Part shown: one piece after another, positions 1-9,239 of the stretch
Numbering within the stretch: the first letter of the stretch is position 1
Layout of the letters: every line of letters begins with the position of its first letter
Assembly (NCBI RefSeq): GCF_002813245.1
Contig: NZ_PHUF01000002.1
Location: forward strand, 930,001-994,000
Length of the DNA: 64,000 nucleotides
Origin: Novosphingobium kunmingense
GTDB lineage: Bacteria; Pseudomonadota; Alphaproteobacteria; Sphingomonadales; Sphingomonadaceae
Direction of reading: 5' to 3'
Program-made: the position numbers and the translations under genes
The notes under the pieces: generated by a model
What the model saw: only the letters and a program-made list of their open reading frames with translations
What the model was told of the DNA's origin: nothing
The model's database searches: none

Positions 1-2366
1 TAGGGGCCATAGCGCCCCGCCATCAGCTTGATCGGGCCGCCGCTTTCGGGGTGGTTCCCGAAGGTCTTGAGCGGTTCCGCCGGGGTACGCTGCCCCCTGC
101 CCCCGCCGTTGGCCGCCTCGGCGAGCTTGGCGACTGCGCTGTTCATGCCGGTCTCGAACACTTCTGCGGTGCCGCGCAGCTTGGCGTACTTCCCGTTGTG
201 GGCAAGATAGGGGCCATAGCGCCCGATCGCCGCTGTGATCGGCTCGCCCGTTTCGGGGTGCGGGCCGATGGTGCGCGGCAGGCTGAGCAGCTTGACCGCC
301 CAATCCACGTCCAGCTCCGGGATATCCTTGGGGATCGAGGCACGCTTCGCCTCCTTGCCATCGCCGATCTGGATATAGGGGCCGAACCGCCCCGCCTTGC
401 GCAGGATCGGTTCGCCGGTTTCGGGGTGCTTGCCCACCTCGCCGTCCTCGCCCGCGTCCTGCGACCCGCCCGGCTGGGCGAACTTGCGAGTGTACTTGCA
501 CTCCGGATAGTTGACGCAGGCGACGAAGGCGCCGTAGCGTCCGCCGCGCAGGGACAGCCGTCCTCCGCTGCGCCCCTCGGCCTCGCACAGCGGGCAGCGG
601 CGCGGGTCTGAGCCGTCCTCGGTCGGCGGGAACAGGTAGTCGGAGAGGAACTCGTCGAGCGCTTCTGTCACTTCGGAAGGCTTGCGCTCCATGACCTCGT
701 CGCTCTTGGGCTTGAAGTCCTTCCAGAACTTGGCGAGCAGGTCCTTCCAGGCCTCGCGCCCACCCGAAACGTCGTCGAGTTCGTCCTCCATACCGGCAGT
801 GAAATCGTAGCCGACGTAGCGCGGGAAGAAGCGTTCGAGAAACGCGGTCAGCAGGCGTCCCGATTCCTCGGCAAAGAAGCGGTTCTTTTCGGTGCGGACA
901 TAGGCGCGATCCTTGATCACCTGGATCGTCGCGGCATAGGTCGAGGGGCGGCCGATGCCGAGCTCCTCCAGCCGCTTGACCAGTGTCGCTTCCGAATAGC
1001 GCGGCGGCGGCTGGGTGAAGTGCTGGGTGGCGTCGACGCCCTGCTTGGCGGGCTGATCGCCCTTGTTGAGGACCGGCAGCATGGCGCCGTCATCCTCGTC
1101 GTCCGCCGGCTTGGCGTCGAGCGTTTCGTCATAAACCGCCAGGAAGCCCGGGAACTTGATCACCTGGCCGGTGGCGCGCAGTTCGTGCTTGCCGGTGCCG
1201 TCGCGCAGGGTAACGGTGGTGCGCTCGATATTGGCGCTGGCCATCTGGCTGGCGATGGCGCGCTTCCAGATCAATTCATAAAGCCGCGCTTCATCGCCGC
1301 TTCCGTGGCGGTCCTTGGCGAAATCGGTCGGGCGGATCGCCTCGTGCGCTTCCTGCGCGTTCTTGGCTTTCGATTCGTAATGCCGGGGCTTTTCCGGGAG
1401 ATAATGGCCATTGTTATAGCGATCGCTGATCGCCTTGCGCGCCGCGGATATGGCGCTGGAATCCATCTGCACGCCATCGGTACGCATGTAGGTGATGGCG
1501 CCCGCTTCATACAGCGACTGCGCCACGCGCATGGTGTGGCTGGCCGAAAAGCCCAGCTTGCGCGCCGCTTCCATCTGCAGGGTCGACGTGGTGAACGGCG
1601 GATAGGGGTTGCGCCGGGTCGGCCGGGTCTCGACCTCGTCGACGGCGAAGGTCGCGGCCTCGACCGCGGCCTTGGCCTTGTCCGCCGCGCCCTTGTCGCC
1701 CAGGGTCAGCTTGTCGAGCTTCTGGCCGTCAAACTTGACCAGCCGCGCCGGAAACTGCGTGCCCAGATGCTCCAGCCGGGCGATGACCGACCAGTATTCC
1801 TGCGGGCGGAACGCCTCGATCTCGCGCTCGCGCTCGACGATCAGGCGCAGCGCGACCGACTGGACGCGCCCCGCGCTCTTGGCGCCGGGCAGCTTGCGCC
1901 ACAGCACCGGCGACAAGGTGAAGCCGAACAGATAGTCCAGTGCGCGGCGGGCGAGATAGGCGTCGATCAGATCCTGGTCGAGCTCGCGCGGAGCCTTCAT
2001 CGCCTGGGTGATCACATCCTTGGTGATCGCGTTGAAGGTGACGCGCTCGACCTCTTTCGGCAGCACCTTCTTCTTGGCCAGCAGTTCCCTGACGTGCCAG
2101 GAAATCGCCTCTCCCTCGCGGTCGGGGTCGGTGGCGAGGATGAGGCGGTCGGCGCTCTTGGCCGCGTCGGTGATCGCTTTCACCTGGCGCGCCTTGTCGC
2201 CGTACAGTTCCCAATCCATCGCGAAATCCTCGTCCGGGCGGACCGAGCCGTCCTTGGGCGGCAGGTCGCGGACGTGACCGAAGCTGGCCAGGACCTTGTA
2301 GTCCTTGCCCAGGTATTTCTCGATGGTCTTGGCCTTGGCCGGGGATTCAACGATGACAAGTTGCAT
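1..2366 (-). CDS. topA: DNA topoisomerase I (C-terminus cut by window start)
   Basis: Type IA topoisomerase that relaxes negative supercoils. The 788 codons visible start at ATG 2366 with MQLVIVESPAKAKTIEKYLG, the family's N-terminal TOPRIM start. The acidic ATDPDREGE motif follows, then PPFTTSTLQ and ITYMRTD, which carries the active-site tyrosine (about 1460-1580). A CxxC-type zinc motif lies near 500 (VACVNYPECKY). Two C-terminal RYGPY-type repeats follow near 200 and near 10. The frame is still open at base 3, so the last repeats and the stop lie outside the window. A 502-codon open frame on the opposite strand is a GC shadow. Identification is very secure. Confidence 0.97.
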   Translation of the reverse strand, partial: MQLVIVESPAKAKTIEKYLGKDYKVLASFGHVRDLPPKDGSVRPDEDFAMDWELYGDKARQVKAITDAAKSADRLILATDPDREGEAISWHVRELLAKKKVLPKEVERVTFNAITKDVITQAMKAPRELDQDLIDAYLARRALDYLFGFTLSPVLWRKLPGAKSAGRVQSVALRLIVEREREIEAFRPQEYWSVIARLEHLGTQFPARLVKFDGQKLDKLTLGDKGAADKAKAAVEAATFAVDEVETRPTRRNPYPPFTTSTLQMEAARKLGFSASHTMRVAQSLYEAGAITYMRTDGVQMDSSAISAARKAISDRYNNGHYLPEKPRHYESKAKNAQEAHEAIRPTDFAKDRHGSGDEARLYELIWKRAIASQMASANIERTTVTLRDGTGKHELRATGQVIKFPGFLAVYDETLDAKPADDEDDGAMLPVLNKGDQPAKQGVDATQHFTQPPPRYSEATLVKRLEELGIGRPSTYAATIQVIKDRAYVRTEKNRFFAEESGRLLTAFLERFFPRYVGYDFTAGMEDELDDVSGGREAWKDLLAKFWKDFKPKSDEVMERKPSEVTEALDEFLSDYLFPPTEDGSDPRRCPLCEAEGRSGGRLSLRGGRYGAFVACVNYPECKYTRKFAQPGGSQDAGEDGEVGKHPETGEPILRKAGRFGPYIQIGDGKEAKRASIPKDIPELDVDWAVKLLSLPRTIGPHPETGEPITAAIGRYGPYLAHNGKYAKLRGTAEVFETGMNSAVAKLAEAANGGGRGQRTPAEPLKTFGNHPESGGPIKLMAGRYGP

Positions 2367-2434
2367 GGCGGTCTGGAACGGCTTTCTACGCGTATGTGTA
2401 CACGCGCGAGGGTGGAAGCTTCGCTAAGGCGGCG

Positions 2435-2815
2435 TCAAGAGGGGGTGCGGCGCCAGGCGACGAAGAAGCCGAGGCCCAGCAGCAGGTCGATCCCGGCAAA
2501 CACCGCGGTCGGCGGGGAGACGGGATAGCCCTGCGCGAACAGGGCCAGGGCCGGCACGGCGAAGACCAGCTTTTCCGCGACTGCTAGCGGCATCAGGTTG
2601 CGGTACTTCACCGGGTTGCTGCCGATCATCCAGAACAGCGCCTGAAAGGTCAGCGCGAGGCCGATGAAACCCAGCAGCACCTCCCCCATCACCGGCGGCA
2701 GTGGCGTGAAGTAGAGCGGCAGCAGGACGATCGCGCCATAGATCGCCGCCCAGCGGAACATCCTGGATGGAAAGACGCCCATTCTGCCTCCGGCCCTGGT
2801 TCGGGGCAGCGGCAT
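2435..2815 (-). CDS. small integral membrane protein, function unknown
   Basis: A 126-residue protein with four hydrophobic segments (roughly residues 22-40, 45-65, 78-95 and 102-120) and a basic, Arg-rich N-terminus and C-terminus (AWRRTPS). No catalytic motif is visible and I do not recognise the family. It begins 12 bases after the upstream vWA gene stops, on the same strand, so the two are probably co-transcribed. A purine-rich AGGGCGAG lies just before ATG 2815; an internal Met at residue 12 is an alternative start. Confidence 0.7.
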   Translation of the reverse strand: MPLPRTRAGGRMGVFPSRMFRWAAIYGAIVLLPLYFTPLPPVMGEVLLGFIGLALTFQALFWMIGSNPVKYRNLMPLAVAEKLVFAVPALALFAQGYPVSPPTAVFAGIDLLLGLGFFVAWRRTPS

Positions 2816-2827
2816 GCGCCGCTCGCC

Positions 2828-4360
2828 CTACTGCTGCAACCCGCCGGGCGGAATTATGCACCGCCCCTTGTCGTATTCGCCCACCTGGCGGATCACTTCG
2901 CCATCCTTCGGTTCAATGCGGCGGCCGGCGATCTGGCTGTCGATCACCCTGCGCAGCAAGGCGTCGAGCCGGGTGACGAGGTAGCAGTCGATCGCCGGCG
3001 GCGCGTGCGGATTGCCCACGCCGCTATCGTCGGTGAGGAAGGTGTAGCGGCTCTGCGTCAGCGCGGCCATGGCCCGCATGGCATATTCCGCCTTGTCGGC
3101 CACGCCCGAGGCGGCAACCGGGACGATGTGAACGCGCTTTGCCCGCAGGTGCTCGGCCGCCAGCCAGGTCGGGGCGAACTTGTCGTCGTGCGGCGGCGCA
3201 TCGGCGACTAGCAGCAGGCTCTTGACCGCATTGAGCCGCCAGGACTGGCCCGCCGCGCGGATCAGCGCCTGATCCATCGCTTCGGGGTAGTCCCCCCCGC
3301 CCCCGGCATAGCGCTGCGCCAGGGCGCCCTGAGCCGACGCGAAATCCCTCGTCAGCGGCACGGTGTCCGTGACGTAGTCGTCGCCCAGGTCGCGGTAGAA
3401 GACGAACCCGACGCGCAGGTCCAGTCCGGGGTGGCGCGCCCGCACGCCATCGAGGATCGAGGCCAGTTCGCTTTGCAGGTAGCGGATCTCGTCGCCCATC
3501 GAACCGGTGGTGTCGATCGCCAGCACGAGATCGAGCGCGGGTGCCGGCATCGCGGCAATTGCGTTGCCGGTAAAGGTGACTCGCTGCCCGCCCGCACCGC
3601 GCGGGATGCCGACAGTGCGCCAGTCCTGATTGAGGGCGCGGATGCGCACGGTAGGACTGAGGCGGTCGAAGGCCGGGAACAGCGTCACCGTGCCGTCGGA
3701 CATGGTGGGCAGCAGCAGACGGTTTCCGTCCTCGCACAGCACCTCGACCATGCCGCGGCCGATCGGCGATCCGGAGCGGTCGCGAAGTTCGACCGTCAGC
3801 ACACGCGCCGTGTCAAGCTGCGGCAGGTCCGGAATGGCCTGGCCCAGGTTCGAACGGCGGACATAGGCGGCGTAAAGTTCGGGGTTGAGCAGGTCGTCGT
3901 GTTCGCTCGCGGTGAGCAGCCCGGCCTGCGGCCGCGGTTGCGGACGCGGCCGCGGATAGGGCGGGCGGATCCGGTCCGGCCGCGCCGTCGCCCGTTCACG
4001 CACTGCGGAGGTTGGCGCTGCCGCGCCGACGGCCATATCGGCCGATGGAGCCTCAACCATAACCGGAGGAGGAGGAGGAGGTGGTGGCGGCGGGGGCGGC
4101 GGTGATGCAGAGTCCGAACGCTCGGTCGGCACCGCCTTGACGCTGGATCCGGTCACGATGATCCGGTTGGCGTCGTCCTGCCCAATCGGGCGGGCTTCCC
4201 GCCCGAGCTGCGGCAGGGGCGCTGGGGTGCGGCACTGCCCCTCCCGGGTCTGGCGGCTCTGCCGATCGTCGGATCCCGCATCTTGCGACCAGGCCGGCTG
4301 CTGCACCAGCAAGGACAGGGCGGCGGCGCTGGACATGGCCTGGGCAAGACGGCTGCGCAT
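2828..4360 (-). CDS. exported von Willebrand factor A domain protein with poly-proline linker
   Basis: A 510-residue protein. An N-terminal signal peptide ends near AWSQ (residue 26). A low-complexity linker contains an IIVTGSS motif, 13 consecutive prolines (codons 4064-4102) and a Pro/Arg-rich stretch. The vWA domain spans roughly residues 275-470 with the metal-site core DTTGSMGDE, the usual DxSxS-like MIDAS with Thr for the first Ser. Such proteins bind ligands through a metal-dependent site, usually in the periplasm or at the cell surface; the partner cannot be told from sequence. It is followed 12 bases later by a small membrane protein gene. The IIVTGS string resembles the start of the mature part of sphingomonad TonB-dependent receptors, which is odd here. 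Confidence 0.85.
   Translation of the reverse strand: MRSRLAQAMSSAAALSLLVQQPAWSQDAGSDDRQSRQTREGQCRTPAPLPQLGREARPIGQDDANRIIVTGSSVKAVPTERSDSASPPPPPPPPPPPPPVMVEAPSADMAVGAAAPTSAVRERATARPDRIRPPYPRPRPQPRPQAGLLTASEHDDLLNPELYAAYVRRSNLGQAIPDLPQLDTARVLTVELRDRSGSPIGRGMVEVLCEDGNRLLLPTMSDGTVTLFPAFDRLSPTVRIRALNQDWRTVGIPRGAGGQRVTFTGNAIAAMPAPALDLVLAIDTTGSMGDEIRYLQSELASILDGVRARHPGLDLRVGFVFYRDLGDDYVTDTVPLTRDFASAQGALAQRYAGGGGDYPEAMDQALIRAAGQSWRLNAVKSLLLVADAPPHDDKFAPTWLAAEHLRAKRVHIVPVAASGVADKAEYAMRAMAALTQSRYTFLTDDSGVGNPHAPPAIDCYLVTRLDALLRRVIDSQIAGRRIEPKDGEVIRQVGEYDKGRCIIPPGGLQQ
4064..4102 (-). repeat. proline-codon tract with (AGG)5 core
   Basis: Thirteen consecutive CCN codons of the vWA gene, including five identical AGG triplets on the plus strand (4067-4081). 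Short triplet tracts like this can change length in frame by slippage, altering the linker length without breaking the gene. Confidence 0.8.
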
Positions 4361-4437
4361 GGTGAACCCCTCCGATCCGACTGTATGGACGAAACGTGGG
4401 TTTCTGACGATGAACTGCGGATTAATGAGATATTATA

Positions 4438-5529
4438 TCACGCAGCCAGGCTGACTCGCCCGGCCGCGTGGCGTACGAGCCGCCCCGACAGTTCCAGTTC
4501 GAGCAAGGCAAGCTGGACCGCGGCCGCACTCTCCCCGCTTTGCCGGATCAGTTCGTCGACCGCGACCGGTGCGAGAGTCAGCAGCCCGACGACATCGGCG
4601 GGCGTATCGCCCAGATCGTCGGGGACCCCGGCGAATTCTGCCGCAGCTTCGCGGAAATGGGATCGCGGCGTGCCATCGAAGCTGCTCAGCAACTCTATGA
4701 CGTCCTCTGCCGACTGGACCAGCACGGCCCCTTCGCGGATCAGCAAATTGCAGCCCTGCGAGCGCGGCTCGAGCGGCGATCCGGGCACGGCCATGACTTC
4801 TCGCCCCGCCTCTCCGGCCAGCCGGGCGGTGATGAGCGAACCCGATTTCGGCGCGGCCTCGACCACCAGCGTTCCGGCGGCAAGACCCGCAATGATGCGG
4901 TTGCGCGAGGGGAAATGGCGGGCGAGCGGATCCGTCCCCGGCGGCTGTTCGGCCAGCAGCAGGCCGTGCCGGGCGACCTCCTCCTGCAGGTCGGCGTGCT
5001 CGGGCGGATAGGTCACGTCGATCCCGCTGGCAATCACGCCGATGGTGCCCCCGGCAAGCGCGGCCTGGTGCGCCGCCCCGTCGATCCCGCGCGCCAGCCC
5101 CGAAACGACGACGAAGCCCGCCTCGGCCAGGTCGCCGGCGAACTGCCGCGCCAGCTTGACCGCCGCGGCCGAAGCGTTGCGCGCGCCCACGATCGCCACG
5201 CAGGGCTTCGCCGCCAGCGCGGCATCGCCGCGATAGGTGAGGATCGGAGGCGCCGCATCGAGCGTCGCTAGCAGCGCGGGATAGTCGGGCGCATCGTGGA
5301 ACAGGTAGCGCGCACCGGCTCGCCGGACCGCCGCGACCTCGTCAGCCACGCGCGCTTCGGGGGCGACGCGGTAGGGCTTGCTGCGCCCGGCAAGGTCGGG
5401 AAGCGCTTCCAGCGCGGCGACCGCGCTGCCGAAGCGGCCGAGCAGTTGCCGGTAGGAAACCGGCCCGACGTTGGGCGATCGCAGCAGCCGTATGCGGGCG
5501 AAAGCCTCGTCCTGGCCGAGCGCGGTCAT
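4438..5529 (-). CDS. dprA: DNA processing protein DprA (Smf)
   Basis: A 363-residue protein that loads RecA onto incoming single-stranded DNA in natural transformation. The start MTALGQDEAFARIRLLRS is chosen at ATG 5529, which overlaps the plsY stop by one base (TGATG); the longer open frame upstream runs through plsY and is spurious. The Rossmann-like core shows VAIVGARNAS, VVSGLARGIDGAAH, GTIGVIASGIDVTYPPEH and the family motif FPSRNRIIAGLA. A short winged-helix-like C-terminal domain ends VRHAAGRVSLAA. It is probably co-transcribed with plsY, a common alphaproteobacterial arrangement. Confidence 0.96.
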   Translation of the reverse strand: MTALGQDEAFARIRLLRSPNVGPVSYRQLLGRFGSAVAALEALPDLAGRSKPYRVAPEARVADEVAAVRRAGARYLFHDAPDYPALLATLDAAPPILTYRGDAALAAKPCVAIVGARNASAAAVKLARQFAGDLAEAGFVVVSGLARGIDGAAHQAALAGGTIGVIASGIDVTYPPEHADLQEEVARHGLLLAEQPPGTDPLARHFPSRNRIIAGLAAGTLVVEAAPKSGSLITARLAGEAGREVMAVPGSPLEPRSQGCNLLIREGAVLVQSAEDVIELLSSFDGTPRSHFREAAAEFAGVPDDLGDTPADVVGLLTLAPVAVDELIRQSGESAAAVQLALLELELSGRLVRHAAGRVSLAA

Positions 5530-6110
5530 CAGCCCTTGCTGCCGATCTTCGGCTCTGTCCCGGCGCGCAGGCGGGCAATGTTGGCGCGGTGCTGGAAGAA
5601 CACGATGGCGGCGATCGCGACCATGACCGCCGCAACCGCCGGATAGCCCATGGCCCAGGCGGCCAGCGGCGCCGCGCTCGTTGCGCAGAGCGAGGAGATC
5701 GACGAGGTCCGGCTGACCGCTATCGCAATCGCCCAGACCGCTGCACAGACCAGCATGACCGGCCAGGCCAACGCGCCAAGCACGCCGGCGGCGGTGGCAA
5801 AGCCCTTGCCGCCCCTGAAGCCCAGCCATACCGGGAAGCAGTGGCCGACGATCGCCCCGATCGCCGCCAGCCCTTCGCTGCCCGGCCACAGCCGGGCCGC
5901 CAGCAGCACGGCCAGCACGCCCTTGCCGGCATCGAGCAGGACCGTTGCGGCGGCGAGGCCCTTGCGTCCGGTGCGCAGCACGTTGGTCGCCCCGATGCTG
6001 CCCGAGCCGATCTGGCGAATGTCGCCCGCGCCGAACAGCCGCGTCAGGACGAGGCCGAACGGGATCGAGCCCAGCGTATAGCCAAGACCCAGAGCCAAAA
6101 CAGTTTCCAT
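5529..6110 (-). CDS. plsY: acyl-phosphate:glycerol-3-phosphate acyltransferase PlsY
   Basis: Inner-membrane enzyme of 193 residues that transfers an acyl group from acyl-phosphate to glycerol-3-phosphate, the first step of phospholipid synthesis. The three conserved family motifs are present: GSIPFGLVLTRL with GSGSIGATNVLR, then DAGKG, then GHCFPVWLGFRGGKGFAT. About five transmembrane segments. Start ATG 6110 gives the usual family N-terminus (METVLALGLGYTLGSIPF). It is divergent from murI across a 93-base gap and overlaps dprA by one base. Confidence 0.96.
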   Translation of the reverse strand: METVLALGLGYTLGSIPFGLVLTRLFGAGDIRQIGSGSIGATNVLRTGRKGLAAATVLLDAGKGVLAVLLAARLWPGSEGLAAIGAIVGHCFPVWLGFRGGKGFATAAGVLGALAWPVMLVCAAVWAIAIAVSRTSSISSLCATSAAPLAAWAMGYPAVAAVMVAIAAIVFFQHRANIARLRAGTEPKIGSKG

Positions 6111-6203
6111 CGCGGGTCCTTCCCTTTGTGCCCCAGTCCTAGCTACAAGGCCACCGGGCCGACAAGGGCGCCTGACACGACAGCGGGGGGTATTGCGACG
6201 GAA

Positions 6204-7001
6204 ATGGATGCTGCCGCGCCGCTGCTGCTGTTCGATTCCGGCGTCGGCGGGCTGTCGGTGCTGGCCGCCTTGCGCCGCGTCCTGCCCGACGCGCCGGTGA
6301 TCTATGCAGCGGACAACGGCGGCCTGCCTTATGGCACCAAGAGCGAAGCGGAAATCGCCGCGCGGGTCTGCGGCCTGCTTGGCCGAATGAGCGAGCGGTT
6401 CCGCCCCCGCCTGATCTGCATCGCCTGCAACACCGCCAGCACCATCGCCCTGGCCATGGTCCGCGACGTGCTCAACGTGCCGGTGGTCGGCACCGTCCCG
6501 GCGATCAAGCCCGCCGCCGAGGCGACCCGCAGCGGCGTAATAGGCCTGCTCGGCACGGCAGCCACGGTGCGCCAGGTCTACGTCGACCGGCTCGAGGCAG
6601 ACCACGCCAGCGGCAAGACCCTGCTGCGCTTTGCCGCCAGCGAACTGATCGGCGCCGCCGAAGCCAAGCTGCGCGGCAAGGCGGTCGATCCCGCCACGAT
6701 CGCGCGCGCCGTCGCCGGTCTGCGCGACCAGCCGCGCGGCGATCGGATCGACACCGTGGTCCTCGCCTGCACGCATTTTCCGCTGCTGACCGACGAGCTG
6801 GCTTCCACCTTCGGCCCGGACGTGCGCTTCGTCGATGGCGCCGAGGGCATCGCGCGGCGCATCGCCCACCTGACCGCGAACCAGCGCTTTGCGCGACTGC
6901 GGCCTGACCGGGCGATCTTCACGCGCGGCGATCCCGACCTCGACGCGCTTCGCCCGGCACTTGCCCGCTACGGCCTAAGCGAGCTGGAGGTGCTGGCATG
7001 A
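6204..7001 (+). CDS. murI: glutamate racemase
   Basis: Interconverts L- and D-glutamate for peptidoglycan precursors; 265 residues from ATG 6204. The two catalytic cysteines lie in ICIACNTASTIA and VLACTHFPLL, and the N-terminal LLLFDSGVGGLSVL glycine loop with YAADNGGLPYG is typical. The longer upstream open frame runs through plsY and was not used. The stop overlaps the next gene's start by four bases (ATGA), indicating translational coupling with the MBL-fold gene. Confidence 0.96.
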   Translation: MDAAAPLLLFDSGVGGLSVLAALRRVLPDAPVIYAADNGGLPYGTKSEAEIAARVCGLLGRMSERFRPRLICIACNTASTIALAMVRDVLNVPVVGTVPAIKPAAEATRSGVIGLLGTAATVRQVYVDRLEADHASGKTLLRFAASELIGAAEAKLRGKAVDPATIARAVAGLRDQPRGDRIDTVVLACTHFPLLTDELASTFGPDVRFVDGAEGIARRIAHLTANQRFARLRPDRAIFTRGDPDLDALRPALARYGLSELEVLA

Positions 7002-7918
7002 CCCGGCGGCTCAACTTGATCCTGCTGTTCCTGCTCGTCGCGGTCGGCCTGCCCTATTACTGGCTGCTGCTCGACAACCGGCCCGGCGACATCCCGCCCA
7101 AGCCGGTCAGCATGGCGCAGCTGCGCCAGCTTGCCGGGTCGATTTCCGGCCCCCACCCCGCCGGGGTCGAAATGGAGCTGGTCGGCTGGCGAGACCTGCC
7201 GAGCACGCTTTTCGCGGCCGGCACGGGCCTTCGCCAGCACCGCATCGGGATCATGGCCTTCCGCCTTCCCGTTCCCGGTGCAAGGCCGGTCCTGATCGAC
7301 AGCGGGTTGGCTCCGGCCCAGGCCAGGGACATGGACCTGTCGGTCTACCGGGCAGAGCGACAGGCCCGCGTCGATCGCGCCATGGACACGGCGGGCCTGA
7401 TTCTCGTCACGCACGAGCATCCCGATCACCTTGGCGGGCTTGCCTTCAGGCCTGCAGCGGCCCCACGTGCCGCCCAGCTCAACACCCCGCTGCGCCGCGC
7501 GCTGGTCGAACTCAACCCGGCGGCAATCGCAACAGGCGGACCGCGCGATGCCACGCGGCCATTTGCCGTGGCGCCCGGAATCGTCGCCATCCCCGCGCCA
7601 AGCCACACGCCAGGATCGCAGATGTACTTCGTCCAGCTGGCCGACGGGCGCGAGGTCCTGTTTGCCGGAGACATCGCCACGCTCGAGACCAGCTGGCGCG
7701 AAACGCGGGCCCGGTCGCGGCTGATCGGCGATTACTTCGCTCCGGAAGACCGCGCCGAAGTCTACGCCTGGCTGCGCACGATCAAGGCGCTGGTGGCGGC
7801 GGCGCCGGGACTGATCGTCGTCCCCGGCCACGACTCCGATCTGATGCTGGCGCTCGTGAACGAACGGACGATCCACTACCACTTCTCGTCCTCCGACTTT
7901 GGGCCAGCATCGCAATAA
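6998..7918 (+). CDS. membrane-anchored metallo-beta-lactamase-fold hydrolase
   Basis: A 306-residue protein. An N-terminal hydrophobic segment (about residues 6-25, ILLFLLVAVGLPYYWLLL) probably anchors the enzyme in the inner membrane facing the periplasm. The zinc signature THEHPDHLGG is followed by the downstream ligands SHTPGSQMYF, FAGD and VVPGHDSD, so both metal sites look intact. The substrate is not evident. It lacks the subclass B3 hallmarks seen in the other MBL of this window, so a beta-lactamase role is not supported. Translationally coupled to murI. Confidence 0.85.
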   Translation: MTRRLNLILLFLLVAVGLPYYWLLLDNRPGDIPPKPVSMAQLRQLAGSISGPHPAGVEMELVGWRDLPSTLFAAGTGLRQHRIGIMAFRLPVPGARPVLIDSGLAPAQARDMDLSVYRAERQARVDRAMDTAGLILVTHEHPDHLGGLAFRPAAAPRAAQLNTPLRRALVELNPAAIATGGPRDATRPFAVAPGIVAIPAPSHTPGSQMYFVQLADGREVLFAGDIATLETSWRETRARSRLIGDYFAPEDRAEVYAWLRTIKALVAAAPGLIVVPGHDSDLMLALVNERTIHYHFSSSDFGPASQ

Positions 7919-8012
7919 GGTGCTGGCGCGCTTGGCTGCAGTGGAGTAAGGGGCGGCAGATTCTGCGCTGTGGCCCTATCCGCCGCCTGCGCGCCGGAGG
8001 GGTGGGACCCGC

Positions 8013-9227
8013 GTGAACTACGATCACATTTTCAACCAGGCGATCGAGCGCCTTCATGCCGAAGGCCGCTACCGGGTCTTCATCGACATCCTGCGCAACA
8101 AGGGCGCATATCCCAATGCGCGCTGCTTTGCCGGGCACAACGGCCCCAAGCCGATCACGGTGTGGTGCTCGAACGACTATCTCGCCATGGGCCAGCACCC
8201 CAAGGTGATCGAGGCGATGGAACAGGCGCTGCACGATGTCGGCGCGGGTTCGGGCGGCACGCGCAACATCGGCGGCAACACGCATTACCACGTCGATCTC
8301 GAACGCGAACTGGCCGACCTTCACGGCAAGGACGGCGCTCTGCTGTTCACTTCGGGCTACGTCTCGAATGACGCGACGCTGTCGACGCTGGCCAAGATCC
8401 TTCCTGGCTGCGTGATCTTTTCGGACGAGCTCAACCACGCCAGCATGATTGCCGGCATCCGCAATTCGGGCGCCGAAAAGCGCGTGTTCCGCCACAACGA
8501 CGTCGAACACCTCGAACAACTGCTGGCCGAAACCGACCCGGCCCTGCCCAAGCTGATCGCCTTCGAATCGGTATACTCCATGGAAGGCGACGTAGCCCCG
8601 ATCCACGCGATCTGCGACCTGGCGGAAAAGTACAACGCGCTGACCTATATCGACGAGGTTCACGCCGTCGGCATGTACGGCCCGCGTGGCGGCGGCATCA
8701 CCGATCGCGACGAGGCGGCGCACCGCATCGACATCATCGAAGGCACGCTGGGCAAGGCCTTCGGCGTGATGGGCGGCTACATTGCGGCCGACACCCGGAT
8801 CATCGACGTGATCCGCAGCTATGCGCCAGGCTTCATCTTCACCACCTCGCTTTCGCCGGTGCTGGTGGCGGGCGTGCTGGCTTCGGTCCGCCACCTCAAA
8901 GGGTCAAGCGTCGAGCGCGAGGCGCAGCAGGCCTCTGCCGCCTTCCTGAAGGCGTCCTTTGCCAATGCCGGCCTTCCGGTGATGGAATCGACCACGCACA
9001 TCGTGCCGCTGATGGTCGGCGATCCGGTCCGCGCCAAGAAGATCAGCGACGTGCTGCTGGCCGAATACGGCGTCTACGTGCAGCCGATCAATTACCCGAC
9101 CGTCCCACGCGGAACGGAGCGCTTGCGCTTCACCCCCGGCCCTGCCCACACCGAGGCGATGATGACCGAGCTGACCGCAGCGCTGGTCGAGATCTGGCAG
9201 CGGCTGGACCTGCAACTCGCAGCCTGA
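8013..9227 (+). CDS. hemA: 5-aminolevulinate synthase
   Basis: Condenses glycine and succinyl-CoA to 5-aminolevulinate (the Shemin route into heme), as in Alphaproteobacteria; 404 residues. The PLP-binding lysine is K248 in [14 protein letters not shown]. Other family motifs are [14 protein letters not shown] near the N-terminus, [15 protein letters not shown] and [12 protein letters not shown]. The start is GTG 8013, preceded by GGAGGGG about 10 bases upstream. It converges on the SleB-like gene with only 12 bases between the stops. Confidence 0.97.
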   Translation: MNYDHIFNQAIERLHAEGRYRVFIDILRNKGAYPNARCFAGHNGPKPITVWCSNDYLAMGQHPKVIEAMEQALHDVGAGSGGTRNIGGNTHYHVDLERELADLHGKDGALLFTSGYVSNDATLSTLAKILPGCVIFSDELNHASMIAGIRNSGAEKRVFRHNDVEHLEQLLAETDPALPKLIAFESVYSMEGDVAPIHAICDLAEKYNALTYIDEVHAVGMYGPRGGGITDRDEAAHRIDIIEGTLGKAFGVMGGYIAADTRIIDVIRSYAPGFIFTTSLSPVLVAGVLASVRHLKGSSVEREAQQASAAFLKASFANAGLPVMESTTHIVPLMVGDPVRAKKISDVLLAEYGVYVQPINYPTVPRGTERLRFTPGPAHTEAMMTELTAALVEIWQRLDLQLAA

Positions 9228-9239
9228 CGGCCACAGACG

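Noticed and set aside
1020..2528. 502-codon plus-strand open frame opposite topA
   Set aside because: It mirrors topA codon by codon, has no family motifs and reads as an Arg/Leu/Gly-rich shadow typical of high-GC DNA.
6998..7918. Second MBL-fold gene as a beta-lactamase
   Set aside because: It lacks the B3 ADS/SADG and HPSxxDL features and is anchored to the membrane next to murI; only a general MBL-fold call is justified.
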